Shown in pieces: positions 53,691-62,918 of a stretch of DNA of 64,000 bases (positions are counted from its first letter, which is position 1; every line of letters begins with the position of its first letter). Under the pieces are notes generated by a model that worked only from the letters and a program-made list of their open reading frames with translations, made no database searches and was not told the origin of the DNA. The translations under genes and the position numbers were made by a program. This stretch comes from Oleiharenicola lentus (GTDB lineage Bacteria; Verrucomicrobiota; Verrucomicrobiia; Opitutales; Opitutaceae). The stretch is taken from the NCBI RefSeq assembly GCF_004118375.1, contig NZ_SDHX01000002.1:857001-921000 (forward strand), given 5' to 3'.

Positions 53691-55085
53691 CTAGAAATTG
53701 GCCGCCTGCTGGGCATGTCGCTTCACGGGGAAGCCCAACGCATCGCGTTCGATGCCGTCTCCGACGCCATTCGGTCGGTCAAGAAGGGCCAGCAGCTCAG
53801 GCAAGGCCGCGGACAAGGCAGGCTCAAACCAGATGATGCGCAGCGCCGGATGGAAGTTGATGCCGGCATAGTGGGCGTTGGTGACCATCGGGGTGCTGTG
53901 CCCGAGCTGCCGCTGCGCGGTGGTGATGCTGTATTCGGTGGCAAAGAAGCTACCGAACCACTTGCGCAGCTCATGGATCGGCTTGATCGCCGTGACTCCG
54001 TGAGCCTTCAGCCAGGCAACCAGCCGGGTAACGATGTCCACGTTGTGGTCGCGCGCATAGTCAGGCAGGATGCAAGCCTCCTTCTTGGACTTGAAGCGGA
54101 GGAGTTCGGCGTGCAACCAGCGCGACACCTTGACCTTCCGCTCGAGACCAAACTTGGGGGCAAACTCGTCCTCCGGTCGCACATGAACGACCAAGCCGGT
54201 CGGTTCGTCGATGAACCAGTCCCACTTCGCATGGACGATCTCTTCGCGCCGGAGCCCCGCGTGCAACGCCAACAGCGTCGCGCAATACATCGCGGAGTCC
54301 TCGTTCGCGAGGTCGGTCATGATCTGTTTCACCAAGGTAAGCATGAAGGCGGCAGGCGGCAGGTTATACCGTTCCGTCGCGTGCTGAAACATCGGCACCG
54401 ACCGAAACGGCTCCATGTCCGGAATGTGCAGCTCCTTGTCGCGCAGGAAAGCAACGCGGTCGGGCATGAACAGAGCCTGCGCATTCCGCATGTGGCGGTT
54501 GGCAGTAAGTTTCGCCTTCCGCCCCTTGCTGGTGTGCTCCCGCAAATGCGGTGGAAGACGCAGGCCCTTGAAATCGAACAGCAGGCTGGCGTTCAGCAGC
54601 CCAACGGGTTGGGCCATCACTTTGTCCATGCTGGGCTTCTTCGGAAGATTTTCCCTGGAGCGGAGCACATCGCGAACAATGGTGCCAATGCTCCGGAAAT
54701 ACTCCTTCGCCGTCTCCTGCGTGACTCCGAGGTTACCAGCATTCAACTCCACGACATCACGGAGCTGCCCCAGGGTGGAGGTCTTACGGAACTGATTCGG
54801 TCGGATGGGAGGGCGCTGATCACGCTGCTCGAGCACTTTCAACGCTTCAGCTATCGTCATACTGTGACCGTCCGAACTGTCGAGGATCCCCACAATGTCA
54901 TTGGCCATGCCCTCGGCTGTCTTGGGGTTCTCAGCCAAGGGAATCCAGCGGCGCACCCCGTTGTGCTGGACGCGGAGATGCCACTTCTTGGAGAGGTAGC
55001 GTTCCCCATCCTTGAAGCGGACGAGCTTTTGGAGCATGAGCCCGGAGCGGGTCATGAACTTGAGGGAGGTGTCGGTGGATCGCAT
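53691..55085 (-). CDS. Tyrosine site-specific integrase of the island
   Basis: A 464-residue integrase. Residues up to about 110 form an arm-binding-like region (WHLRVQHNGVRRWIPLAE), followed by a core-binding domain and a catalytic domain: Arg in LLALHAGLRREEIVHA, Lys in LERKVKVSRW, His-x-x-Arg in IHELRKWFGS, His in QLGHSTPMVTNAHYAG and its Tyr. It lies next to a tRNA-Leu fragment, which is the expected position for the enzyme that recombines at this att site. Tandem 11-base repeats upstream may be its arm-binding sites. Confidence 0.87.
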   Translation of the reverse strand: MRSTDTSLKFMTRSGLMLQKLVRFKDGERYLSKKWHLRVQHNGVRRWIPLAENPKTAEGMANDIVGILDSSDGHSMTIAEALKVLEQRDQRPPIRPNQFRKTSTLGQLRDVVELNAGNLGVTQETAKEYFRSIGTIVRDVLRSRENLPKKPSMDKVMAQPVGLLNASLLFDFKGLRLPPHLREHTSKGRKAKLTANRHMRNAQALFMPDRVAFLRDKELHIPDMEPFRSVPMFQHATERYNLPPAAFMLTLVKQIMTDLANEDSAMYCATLLALHAGLRREEIVHAKWDWFIDEPTGLVVHVRPEDEFAPKFGLERKVKVSRWLHAELLRFKSKKEACILPDYARDHNVDIVTRLVAWLKAHGVTAIKPIHELRKWFGSFFATEYSITTAQRQLGHSTPMVTNAHYAGINFHPALRIIWFEPALSAALPELLALLDRPNGVGDGIERDALGFPVKRHAQQAANF

Positions 55086-55220
55086 AGGTCGTAGTGAATC
55101 GCGGTTCTGACATTATAGTGTATTGCTGATGCGGACATGAGCGCCCTCTGTCCCTCCAACGGCACCCATGGATTCAGCGTTCTAGAGCTGCGAAATGGGC
55201 ATCGTTTCAGGCCAAAAGTC

Positions 55221-55242
55221 TTGTCCACTTCTTGTCCACTTG
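55221..55242. repeat. Tandem pair of CTTGTCCACTT, possible integrase arm sites
   Basis: Two exact, directly adjacent 11-base copies between the integrase gene and the tRNA fragment. Further short repeats of the form GTCCC and GCGTCC, partly inverted, follow at 55261-55333. Clustered repeats between int and att are usual for arm-type sites. Confidence 0.45.
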
Positions 55243-55343
55243 CCCTCGAATCGCAGGGGTGTCCCAAATCGTCCCCAAGCGTCCAATAGCGTATCTTCAA
55301 CAGTTTAGGTAACTGCTGGGGACGCTATGGGACGGTCGTTTTC

Positions 55344-55397
55344 GACTTAAAATCCCCTGGCCGCAAGGCCGTGTGGGTTCGAGCCCCACCCCGGGCA
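55344..55397 (+). pseudogene. 3' fragment of tRNA-Leu(UAA), integration site attR
   Basis: The sequence runs from the anticodon loop CTTAAAA (anticodon TAA) through a variable arm TGGCCGCAAGGCCG, a T-arm GTGGG-TTCGAGC-CCCAC, and the acceptor strand CCCGGGC with discriminator A at 55397. The 5' half of a tRNA is missing: the bases to the left do not pair with the anticodon stem or form a D-arm. This is what integration into a tRNA gene leaves at the far end of an island. The integrase gene is 259 bases away. Confidence 0.8.
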
Positions 55398-55408
55398 CTC
55401 CGCGCCGC

Positions 55409-56821
55409 TCAAGCCGGGGTCTGGGCCCGACGGACCGCCAAAGCCTGCTCGACTTCGTCCACGCGCTTCTGGTCCAGCGGGTAGACCCAGATCGCCACGC
55501 CCTTCAGCATCGCGAACAGGCCGGGCACGAGCGTGAAAGCCAGCGTGATGCCAAGGATGGCCGAGGCGGACTGCGCCTCGTTGCGCACGAAGCCGAAGCT
55601 GCCGAGGAACACCGGCACCATCGCTCCGCCGATCATGATGCCGGTCTTGATCGAGAACAGCGACGCCGAATAAACCAGCGCAGTCGAGCGCCGGCCGAAC
55701 TTCCACTCGCCGTAATCCGCCACATCGCCATACATCGCCCAGGTCAGCGCCGAGGTCGGCCCCATGCAGAAGGTGCCGAGGGCGTTCACGGCCACCAACA
55801 GCCAGTAGTTGTCCGTGGGCAGGAAGAAAAATGCCGCGAAACACAGACCCGTGGCCCAGCTCAACACCGCGGCCAGCTTCTTCTTGTCCACCCGGCGCAC
55901 GACGAAGCCGAGCGCCGCGGTTCCGATAATCTGTGCGAGCATCCCGCTCGACAGGAACACCGTGCTGCGGTCCAGGGTGCCGAAAAGGATCGGCGTGCCA
56001 TTATCACCCACGACGTATTTGAAATAGAACAGCGTGCTGCCCTGGCGCAACGCCATGAACGTCGTCGAAAAAATCGTGGCGACGAGCAGCATCACCCACG
56101 GGTAGTTGCGAAGGAGTTCGCCGAGCTCGGCGCGAACGTCGGTCTTTTGCGCCGGGGGCGGCTTCACGCGTTCCTTCGTCGTGGCGAAGCACAGCCAGAA
56201 CATCGCAATCGAGGCCACCGCGAAGATCGCGATCGTGTATTGGAAGCCGAGCACCTGGTCGTCCCCGCCGAGCGCCTTGACCAGCGGCCGGGCCAGCAGC
56301 GAGACGAGAAATCCGCCCGTGAAGGCGCCCACAAAACGGAAACTCGACGCCACGCCGCGCGTGCGCGAGTGCGGGCTGATCACGCCCAACATCGAGGAAT
56401 ACGGCACATTGATGACCGTGTAGGCCACCAGCATGAGCGTGTAAGTGGCATAGGCATACACGAGCTTGCCCGTGGCCTCGAGATCAGGCCCGGCGAACAT
56501 GAGATAGCCGCAGATGCCGTAGGGCACCGCGCCCCAGAGCAAATAGGGACGGAACTTGCCCCACTTCGTGTCGGTGCGGTCGGCGATCAGGCCCATGACC
56601 GGATCGTTGACCGCGTCGAAGAACCGCACCGCGAGCATCATGAACGAAATCGACGCCGCCGGGATCGCCCATACGTCCACGTAGTAGTAGATCAGGAAGA
56701 TGTTGAACGTGACGAAAAAGAGGTTCGAGGCCATGTCGCCGAGCGCATAGCCAACGTATTCACGCACCTTGAGTCCCTGGTCTTTCTCGGGCGGGGCGGG
56801 GGCTGGGATGGGCTGGGTCAT
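55409..56821 (-). CDS. GPH-family sugar:cation symporter
   Basis: A 470-residue membrane protein with 12 hydrophobic segments and the GPH signature: KVREYVGYALGDMASNLFF at the N-terminus, then RFFDAVNDPVMGLIADRTDT and KWGKFRPYLLWG. Family members import glycosides and oligosaccharides with Na+ or H+. Its start overlaps the preceding MBL-fold gene by four bases (ATGA). It is the first gene on the chromosomal side of the att fragment. Confidence 0.9.
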   Translation of the reverse strand: MTQPIPAPAPPEKDQGLKVREYVGYALGDMASNLFFVTFNIFLIYYYVDVWAIPAASISFMMLAVRFFDAVNDPVMGLIADRTDTKWGKFRPYLLWGAVPYGICGYLMFAGPDLEATGKLVYAYATYTLMLVAYTVINVPYSSMLGVISPHSRTRGVASSFRFVGAFTGGFLVSLLARPLVKALGGDDQVLGFQYTIAIFAVASIAMFWLCFATTKERVKPPPAQKTDVRAELGELLRNYPWVMLLVATIFSTTFMALRQGSTLFYFKYVVGDNGTPILFGTLDRSTVFLSSGMLAQIIGTAALGFVVRRVDKKKLAAVLSWATGLCFAAFFFLPTDNYWLLVAVNALGTFCMGPTSALTWAMYGDVADYGEWKFGRRSTALVYSASLFSIKTGIMIGGAMVPVFLGSFGFVRNEAQSASAILGITLAFTLVPGLFAMLKGVAIWVYPLDQKRVDEVEQALAVRRAQTPA

Positions 56822-57738
56822 GGTTTTTGCAGGGTGTTTTCCCGGGCGAGGATTTCCCGGAAAGTCTTTTCCGCGCCGGCCACGAGCTGCTTCCAGCCCT
56901 CCGGGTCAACGAACGCCGCGATGCCGTCGCCCCGGTCATGCCGGGCGAATTTATCGGCCATGGCAAACTGCCCGCCGTGCGGGGCGAAAAAGATGTCGCA
57001 CGGCAGCGACTTGAAACGCGCAAAACTCCCCTCCAGGTCCGCTACGATTTCGGGATAGTGCGGGTTGCCGAGCAGGCGCGTGCCGTCGTTGATCGAGGCA
57101 CTGCTGAAAAACACGACCCGGTAGGCTTTGCCCGCGTCGGTCAGACTCATGGTCCAGGTGGTAGCGCCGCGCGTGTGCCCTGGGGTGAGGTGCGCGGTCA
57201 GTGTGGTGCCGCCCAGCGTGACCTCCTCCCCATCCGCGATGATCCGGTCCACCTTCACCGGCTGGTAGAGCAGGGTGTCCTTCGGCCAGGTCAGAAAATC
57301 GTCGGCCCCGCCGGATTCGAGCGTGCGGGCGTCGGCGGCGCTGGCCAGCACCTGCGCGCCGGTCAGCCGCTTCATGGCCGCATGCCCGCCCGTGTGGTCG
57401 ATGTGGGCATGGCTGCTGAGGATCAGCTTGATGTCGGTCAGTTTGAAGCCGAGCTGCTCCACGCTGCGTCGGATAATCGGGACTGTGTCCGCAAAGCCCG
57501 TGTCGAGCAGGATATGACCTTCCGGCGTGGAAAAGAGCCACGCGCTCACACCGCTCGCCCCGACATAGTAAAGGTTGCCGCCGAGATGACGGGGCGGCAC
57601 GGGGGCGCGCCACGAATCAAACAGCTGCGTCACCCAGGATCGCGTCGGCGTCGCCGACAACGCGGGGACGGGGGCCGCCTCGGCGCTGGCGGGCAGCCAA
57701 AATCCGGCCAACAACAACGCGAAGCGTGGGGCGCGCAT
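56818..57738 (-). CDS. Subclass B3-type metallo-beta-lactamase-fold hydrolase
   Basis: A 306-residue exported protein from the ATG at 57738, with signal peptide (RFALLLAGFWLPASAEA). The zinc ligands of subclass B3 are all present: HAHIDH (His110, His112, Asp114, His115), TPGHTRGATT, and APHGGQF near residue 245. Environmental B3-like proteins may hydrolyse beta-lactams or other lactones. Genetic context (symporter, DUF1080, bicupin) argues for a carbohydrate-lactone or unknown substrate. It is translationally coupled to the symporter gene downstream. Confidence 0.8.
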   Translation of the reverse strand: MRAPRFALLLAGFWLPASAEAAPVPALSATPTRSWVTQLFDSWRAPVPPRHLGGNLYYVGASGVSAWLFSTPEGHILLDTGFADTVPIIRRSVEQLGFKLTDIKLILSSHAHIDHTGGHAAMKRLTGAQVLASAADARTLESGGADDFLTWPKDTLLYQPVKVDRIIADGEEVTLGGTTLTAHLTPGHTRGATTWTMSLTDAGKAYRVVFFSSASINDGTRLLGNPHYPEIVADLEGSFARFKSLPCDIFFAPHGGQFAMADKFARHDRGDGIAAFVDPEGWKQLVAGAEKTFREILARENTLQKP

Positions 57739-57823
57739 GCAGGCATCAAGGGAAAACCTCTGCCCCGCCGGCAGCAAATTCCATCCCGCTCGCACCATAG
57801 AATGAGAGGCGGCGGGCACCGGC

Positions 57824-58600
57824 TTAATCGGTGAAATCCGTGTCGGGTGCGGTGAGGTCCAGCTCCTTGATCCAGACGTTGCGGTAGCGCACGTCGTGGC
57901 CCTCGGCCTGGAGCTTGAGCGGGCCGGGCACGTCCGTGATTCCCTTGCCGCCGTCGTTCCCGCCATCAAGGCCGGAATTCGGTCCGCCCCAGACCTGGTT
58001 GATCAGCTGGTTGTGATGCACCTTCACACCGTTGAAATACATCGTCACCATCGCGGGCTGCACGCGCCGGCCGCCCTCGAAGCGCGCCGCGCGGAAAACG
58101 AGGTCGTAGGCGTTCCACTTCCCGAGCCCAGCGTAGAGGTGGTAGGGCGATTCGGTCTCGTTTATCACAGCGCCCATGCCGTGCTTGGTTTTGTCGCCGT
58201 CGCAGATCTGGATCTCGTAACGGTTCTGCAGATAGACGCCGCTGTTGCCGCCGGGATTGTTGGCGAGGAACTCGATGTGCAAGCGGAAATCGCGGTAGGT
58301 CTTCTTCGTGATGATGTCAGCCGCGCCGTATTTGCCCCCGGCCGCGGCGGGGTCGTAAGTCTGCACCACCGAGCCTCCATCCACCGGATCTTCGACGATC
58401 TTCCACTTGATGGGCAGCGCGGACCCGAAGCGCGGCCCTTCCCAGTAGGTCCATTTCGCGTCCAAAAGCTCGCGCGAGCCGTCGAGGATCACCTCGGCCC
58501 CGGGAAGGGGCTTGGCGCCGAGACCCACGGCGGCGAAAACGGAGGGAGCGGAACAGACCACCAGCAGGAGGGCCGAGAATAGACGACGGTTCAGAGACAT
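57824..58600 (-). CDS. Secreted DUF1080 (3-keto-disaccharide hydrolase-like) protein
   Basis: A 258-residue protein with a signal peptide (FSALLLVVCSAPSVFAAVG). It shows the DUF1080 pattern: AADIITKKTYRDFRLHIEF, NSGVYLQNRYEIQICDG, KWNAYDLVFRAARFEGG and PGPLKLQAEGHDVRYRNVWI. Some family members hydrolyse 3-keto-glucosides made by Gfo/Idh oxidoreductases, and one such enzyme lies at the end of the window. It sits just upstream of the MBL-fold gene on the same strand. Confidence 0.85.
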   Translation of the reverse strand: MSLNRRLFSALLLVVCSAPSVFAAVGLGAKPLPGAEVILDGSRELLDAKWTYWEGPRFGSALPIKWKIVEDPVDGGSVVQTYDPAAAGGKYGAADIITKKTYRDFRLHIEFLANNPGGNSGVYLQNRYEIQICDGDKTKHGMGAVINETESPYHLYAGLGKWNAYDLVFRAARFEGGRRVQPAMVTMYFNGVKVHHNQLINQVWGGPNSGLDGGNDGGKGITDVPGPLKLQAEGHDVRYRNVWIKELDLTAPDTDFTD

Positions 58601-58613
58601 GGGGAAGAGCGGC

Positions 58614-59441
58614 TCAATTTTGCGCGACCACCGCCGGCGTGGCCTCGGTCTTCACGCGGATCACATAGTAGGTCGCGTCGGTCTCGCCGACATTCTTCCA
58701 GCCATGCTCGTCGTTCGAGGCCAGGAACAGCACCGCACCGGGACCGACGCGCGTGGTGACGCCGTTGACCGTGACGTCGAGCCTGCCTTCCTTCACGAGC
58801 ACGATCTCCTCGTCGGGATGGCGGTGCGGCGGATGCGGCGCGAGGCCGGCTCGGATCGTGGTCACATGGACGGAGAAATTGGCCATCGTCGCCGTCGGCA
58901 GACTGGTGAGCGCGCGGCGCTGGCCGACCTTGGTCTCGGACACTTCCAACTTGTCCCACGCATAGATCGCCGAGCCCAGTCGCGCCGGGTCGGCCGGCAG
59001 CGGCGCCTTGCCGCGCATCTCCGCGGTCACGGCGGTCGTGAAGTTGAACACAAAGTAGGTGGCCGGCTTGTCGCCGGCGTTGCGCACAGCGTGCGGATCG
59101 TTCGACGCGAAAAAGAAAACCGAACCAGGGCCGACGCGCGTGTTTGTGCCGTTGATATGCACGTCGAGTTCGCCCTCGCGCAGGATGATGAGTTCCTCCT
59201 GCGGATGCGTGTGCGGCGGGTGCGAGGCGAGCCCGGGGTTCAGCGTACTGATGTGCGACTGAAACTCCCGCAGTGTGGCGGAAGGCAGGCGCGCGACCTC
59301 GCGCCGCTCACCCACGGCCGTGAGCTTCGCCGTGAAACCCTCCCAGGTGAAGATTGTGGAACCGAGCGCAGGGGATTCAGCAGCGTTGAGAAGCATGGGC
59401 AACAACAGGACCGGCCACAGCCGGCAGAATCGGGGGGTCAT
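58614..59441 (-). CDS. Secreted bicupin protein
   Basis: A 275-residue protein from the ATG at 59441 with a signal peptide (RLWPVLLLPMLLNAAE). Two cupin domains repeat the same motif: HPPHTHPQEELIILREGELD with a late His in SNDPHAVRN, and HPPHRHPDEEIVLVKEGRLD with SNDEHGWKN. All metal-binding residues are kept in both. Bicupins include isomerases and dioxygenases. It heads the leftward unit with DUF1080, MBL-fold and symporter genes. Confidence 0.82.
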   Translation of the reverse strand: MTPRFCRLWPVLLLPMLLNAAESPALGSTIFTWEGFTAKLTAVGERREVARLPSATLREFQSHISTLNPGLASHPPHTHPQEELIILREGELDVHINGTNTRVGPGSVFFFASNDPHAVRNAGDKPATYFVFNFTTAVTAEMRGKAPLPADPARLGSAIYAWDKLEVSETKVGQRRALTSLPTATMANFSVHVTTIRAGLAPHPPHRHPDEEIVLVKEGRLDVTVNGVTTRVGPGAVLFLASNDEHGWKNVGETDATYYVIRVKTEATPAVVAQN

Positions 59442-59563
59442 GGGGTAGCGAATGTCAGTCTGCTCAGCAGGCCGGGATTGGCAAATGGCAATCCATGCAG
59501 CCGGAAAAAGCTTCTGCCGCCAGCGTCGTCCCTGTAATCCGTTGACCAAACAAAAACGCCCCC

Positions 59564-60961
<1,398 letters not shown>

Positions 60962-61045
60962 TCACCCGGGACAACCCGAACTTGCTGTCGGCCAGCACGA
61001 CGGCGCAGCCAGAGCAGGAAAGGCGGCGTCGCGACTGAGTCGCTC

Positions 61046-62614
61046 TCAGGTGCCGGCGGAGCGCAGCGCGGATCGCGATGCCTGTTTTCTGCGCAACAAG
61101 GCTGCCATCGCCAAGGCGCCCAGAAACCAGCGGCTCGGAGCCCCGCCACCTCCCCCGCCACCGCCCGAGGCCGGAGGTGAAACGCTGGGCGGAGGGACGA
61201 CGACGGCATTCTGGGTCGTGACGCTGGCGGTGCCGGAGTAGGCGCTGGACCCTGCGCTGCTCACCGCCCGCACCCGGAAATAATAGGTGGTCGCGGCGCT
61301 CAGCCCGCCGACCGTGCGGCTGGTGGTGTTGGCCGCCAAGGTGGCTGTGACCAGGCCGCTGGTGAATGTGGAGTTGGTGGCTTGATCCAGTTCGAAGCCA
61401 TCCTCGTTGGCGGCGTTGTCGGCCCACGTGAGTCCTACCTGACTGGACGACGTCGCGGTGGCCGCCAGCCCGCTCGGCGCATTGGGCCCGGCCCCGGGCG
61501 GCGGCAGCGCCTGCCCGCCGGTCAGGGCATTGATGTTGTCCGGATCAATCATGGTCCCGGTGGAGCGATCGAACAGCCACATGGTGTTGCTACCCGTGCC
61601 ACCGGCGTCCCACCAGATCGGCTTGAGTCCGAGGGCGTTGGCCTTGTCCGTGATTGTTTTGCTGAAGAAGGTTCGGGAGGCGAGGTGCCGGCTCAGCTCC
61701 GTGCCCGTCAGGTCGGCGTAGCCCGTGCGCTTGACCGCGCCCCACTCGCCAATGATCACCGGCACGCCCTTGCTGACGAACTTGGTCGCCATTTTTTGAA
61801 ACTGCTCATCCGCGTAGGCCTCCTCGCCCCACGTCGAATTGCGGTCGAGCATCGTGGGGGAGTGGTAGCCCTGTCCCCAAAAGTAGAACATCTTCCCCCA
61901 GGTCTCGTCCTTGGTCATCAGGGTCCACTGATAGGGATAGTAATGCACTTCGACCATAAGACGGCTGGCCGTCACATCGGTCGGCAGCGTGTTCACCCAG
62001 TCGTAGGTCTTGTCGATGTTGGTGTCGGGCCCCTGGATCACGAGCCAGCGGGAGGCGTTGTTGCCACCGGTGGAGCGGACGGCACTGATGAAAGTGTTGT
62101 AGTAGCTCCGCAAAGTCGCCCACTCGGCCGCCGTCTTGCAGTTGGGCTCGTTGGCGCCGGCGAAGAGCAGATGGTCATCGTAGCCGGCAAAGGCCGTCGC
62201 GATCTGGGTCCAATAGGACTGCATCTTCGCGTTGATGGTCGGGTTCACCGTGTCGGTGATGTTGTTCTCCAGCCACCCGCCGTCCCAGTGGATGTTGATG
62301 ATGACGTGGAGCTTTTTCGCGTAACACCAGTCCACCACCTGTTTCACGCGGGCCATCCACACGGGATCGATCTGGTAAGTGGACTGATTCGCATGGATGT
62401 CCCACGCCACCGGGAGACGGATCGTGTTGAAGCCCGCATCGGCGACGGCGTTGATCAGGTTCTGGGTGGCCGCCGGGCCCCAGGAGCCCTCGCTGGGGAC
62501 GGCTTCCAGCGTATTGCCGAGATTCCAGCCGTAGGTCGGGGTCGGGAGTTGGGCTGATGCGGGCGCGATCAGCAGCACAGGAAGCAACAGCTTAAGGAGC
62601 GAGAGGGAGCGCAT
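61046..62614 (-). CDS. Secreted GH5 endoglucanase with FN3 domain and C-terminal anchor
   Basis: A 522-residue protein. Signal peptide (LLKLLLPVLLIAPASA), then a GH5 barrel with the acid/base Glu in LLFAGANEPNCKTA and the nucleophile Glu in VPVIIGEWGAVKRTGY. A fibronectin type III domain follows at about residues 385-475 (PSGLAATATSSSQVGLTW to AYSGTASVTT). The end is unusual: a run of eight Gly, then APSRWFLGALAMAALL and Arg-Arg-Lys. This looks like a C-terminal sorting/anchor signal. It is convergent with asnS. Confidence 0.88.
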   Translation of the reverse strand: MRSLSLLKLLLPVLLIAPASAQLPTPTYGWNLGNTLEAVPSEGSWGPAATQNLINAVADAGFNTIRLPVAWDIHANQSTYQIDPVWMARVKQVVDWCYAKKLHVIINIHWDGGWLENNITDTVNPTINAKMQSYWTQIATAFAGYDDHLLFAGANEPNCKTAAEWATLRSYYNTFISAVRSTGGNNASRWLVIQGPDTNIDKTYDWVNTLPTDVTASRLMVEVHYYPYQWTLMTKDETWGKMFYFWGQGYHSPTMLDRNSTWGEEAYADEQFQKMATKFVSKGVPVIIGEWGAVKRTGYADLTGTELSRHLASRTFFSKTITDKANALGLKPIWWDAGGTGSNTMWLFDRSTGTMIDPDNINALTGGQALPPPGAGPNAPSGLAATATSSSQVGLTWADNAANEDGFELDQATNSTFTSGLVTATLAANTTSRTVGGLSAATTYYFRVRAVSSAGSSAYSGTASVTTQNAVVVPPPSVSPPASGGGGGGGGAPSRWFLGALAMAALLRRKQASRSALRSAGT

Positions 62615-62918
62615 GTTGGGGGGAGCGAGCGGACGCTTTCATCTACTGGCAGAAAAATAAGACAGTGAGCCCCGAATCAGGGCATCACCGGGGCTTATGA
62701 ATGAAGGCCATAGCTGGCGGCGGGCACGGTGGTAAGTTTTTTCCCACCGCATGACGCACGACGCGTGCTGCCGGAGAAAACCCGTATCACTCCGACGAGC
62801 GCGGATGGCGCCAAGGCCCGGCAGACCCGCGAAAAGGCGTTGATCAGCGGATGCTGAAAAGGGGGCTGCCGTTTCGCTCCCCCTATCGGTGATTGGGGAG
62901 AAGTCGCTGAGGGCCACT
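62615..62918. other. Intergenic region upstream of the GH5 gene
   Basis: About 300 bases. CCCC and GGGG tracts at 62880-62898 can form a small stem downstream of the Gfo/Idh stop, a weak terminator candidate. I see no operator-like GTTTACTGC site and no small gene. Confidence 0.35.

Noticed and set aside
62726-62747. GGTGG...CCACC hairpin upstream of the GH5 gene
   Set aside because: Short stem with a long loop and no T tract in a useful position; not distinguishable from chance.
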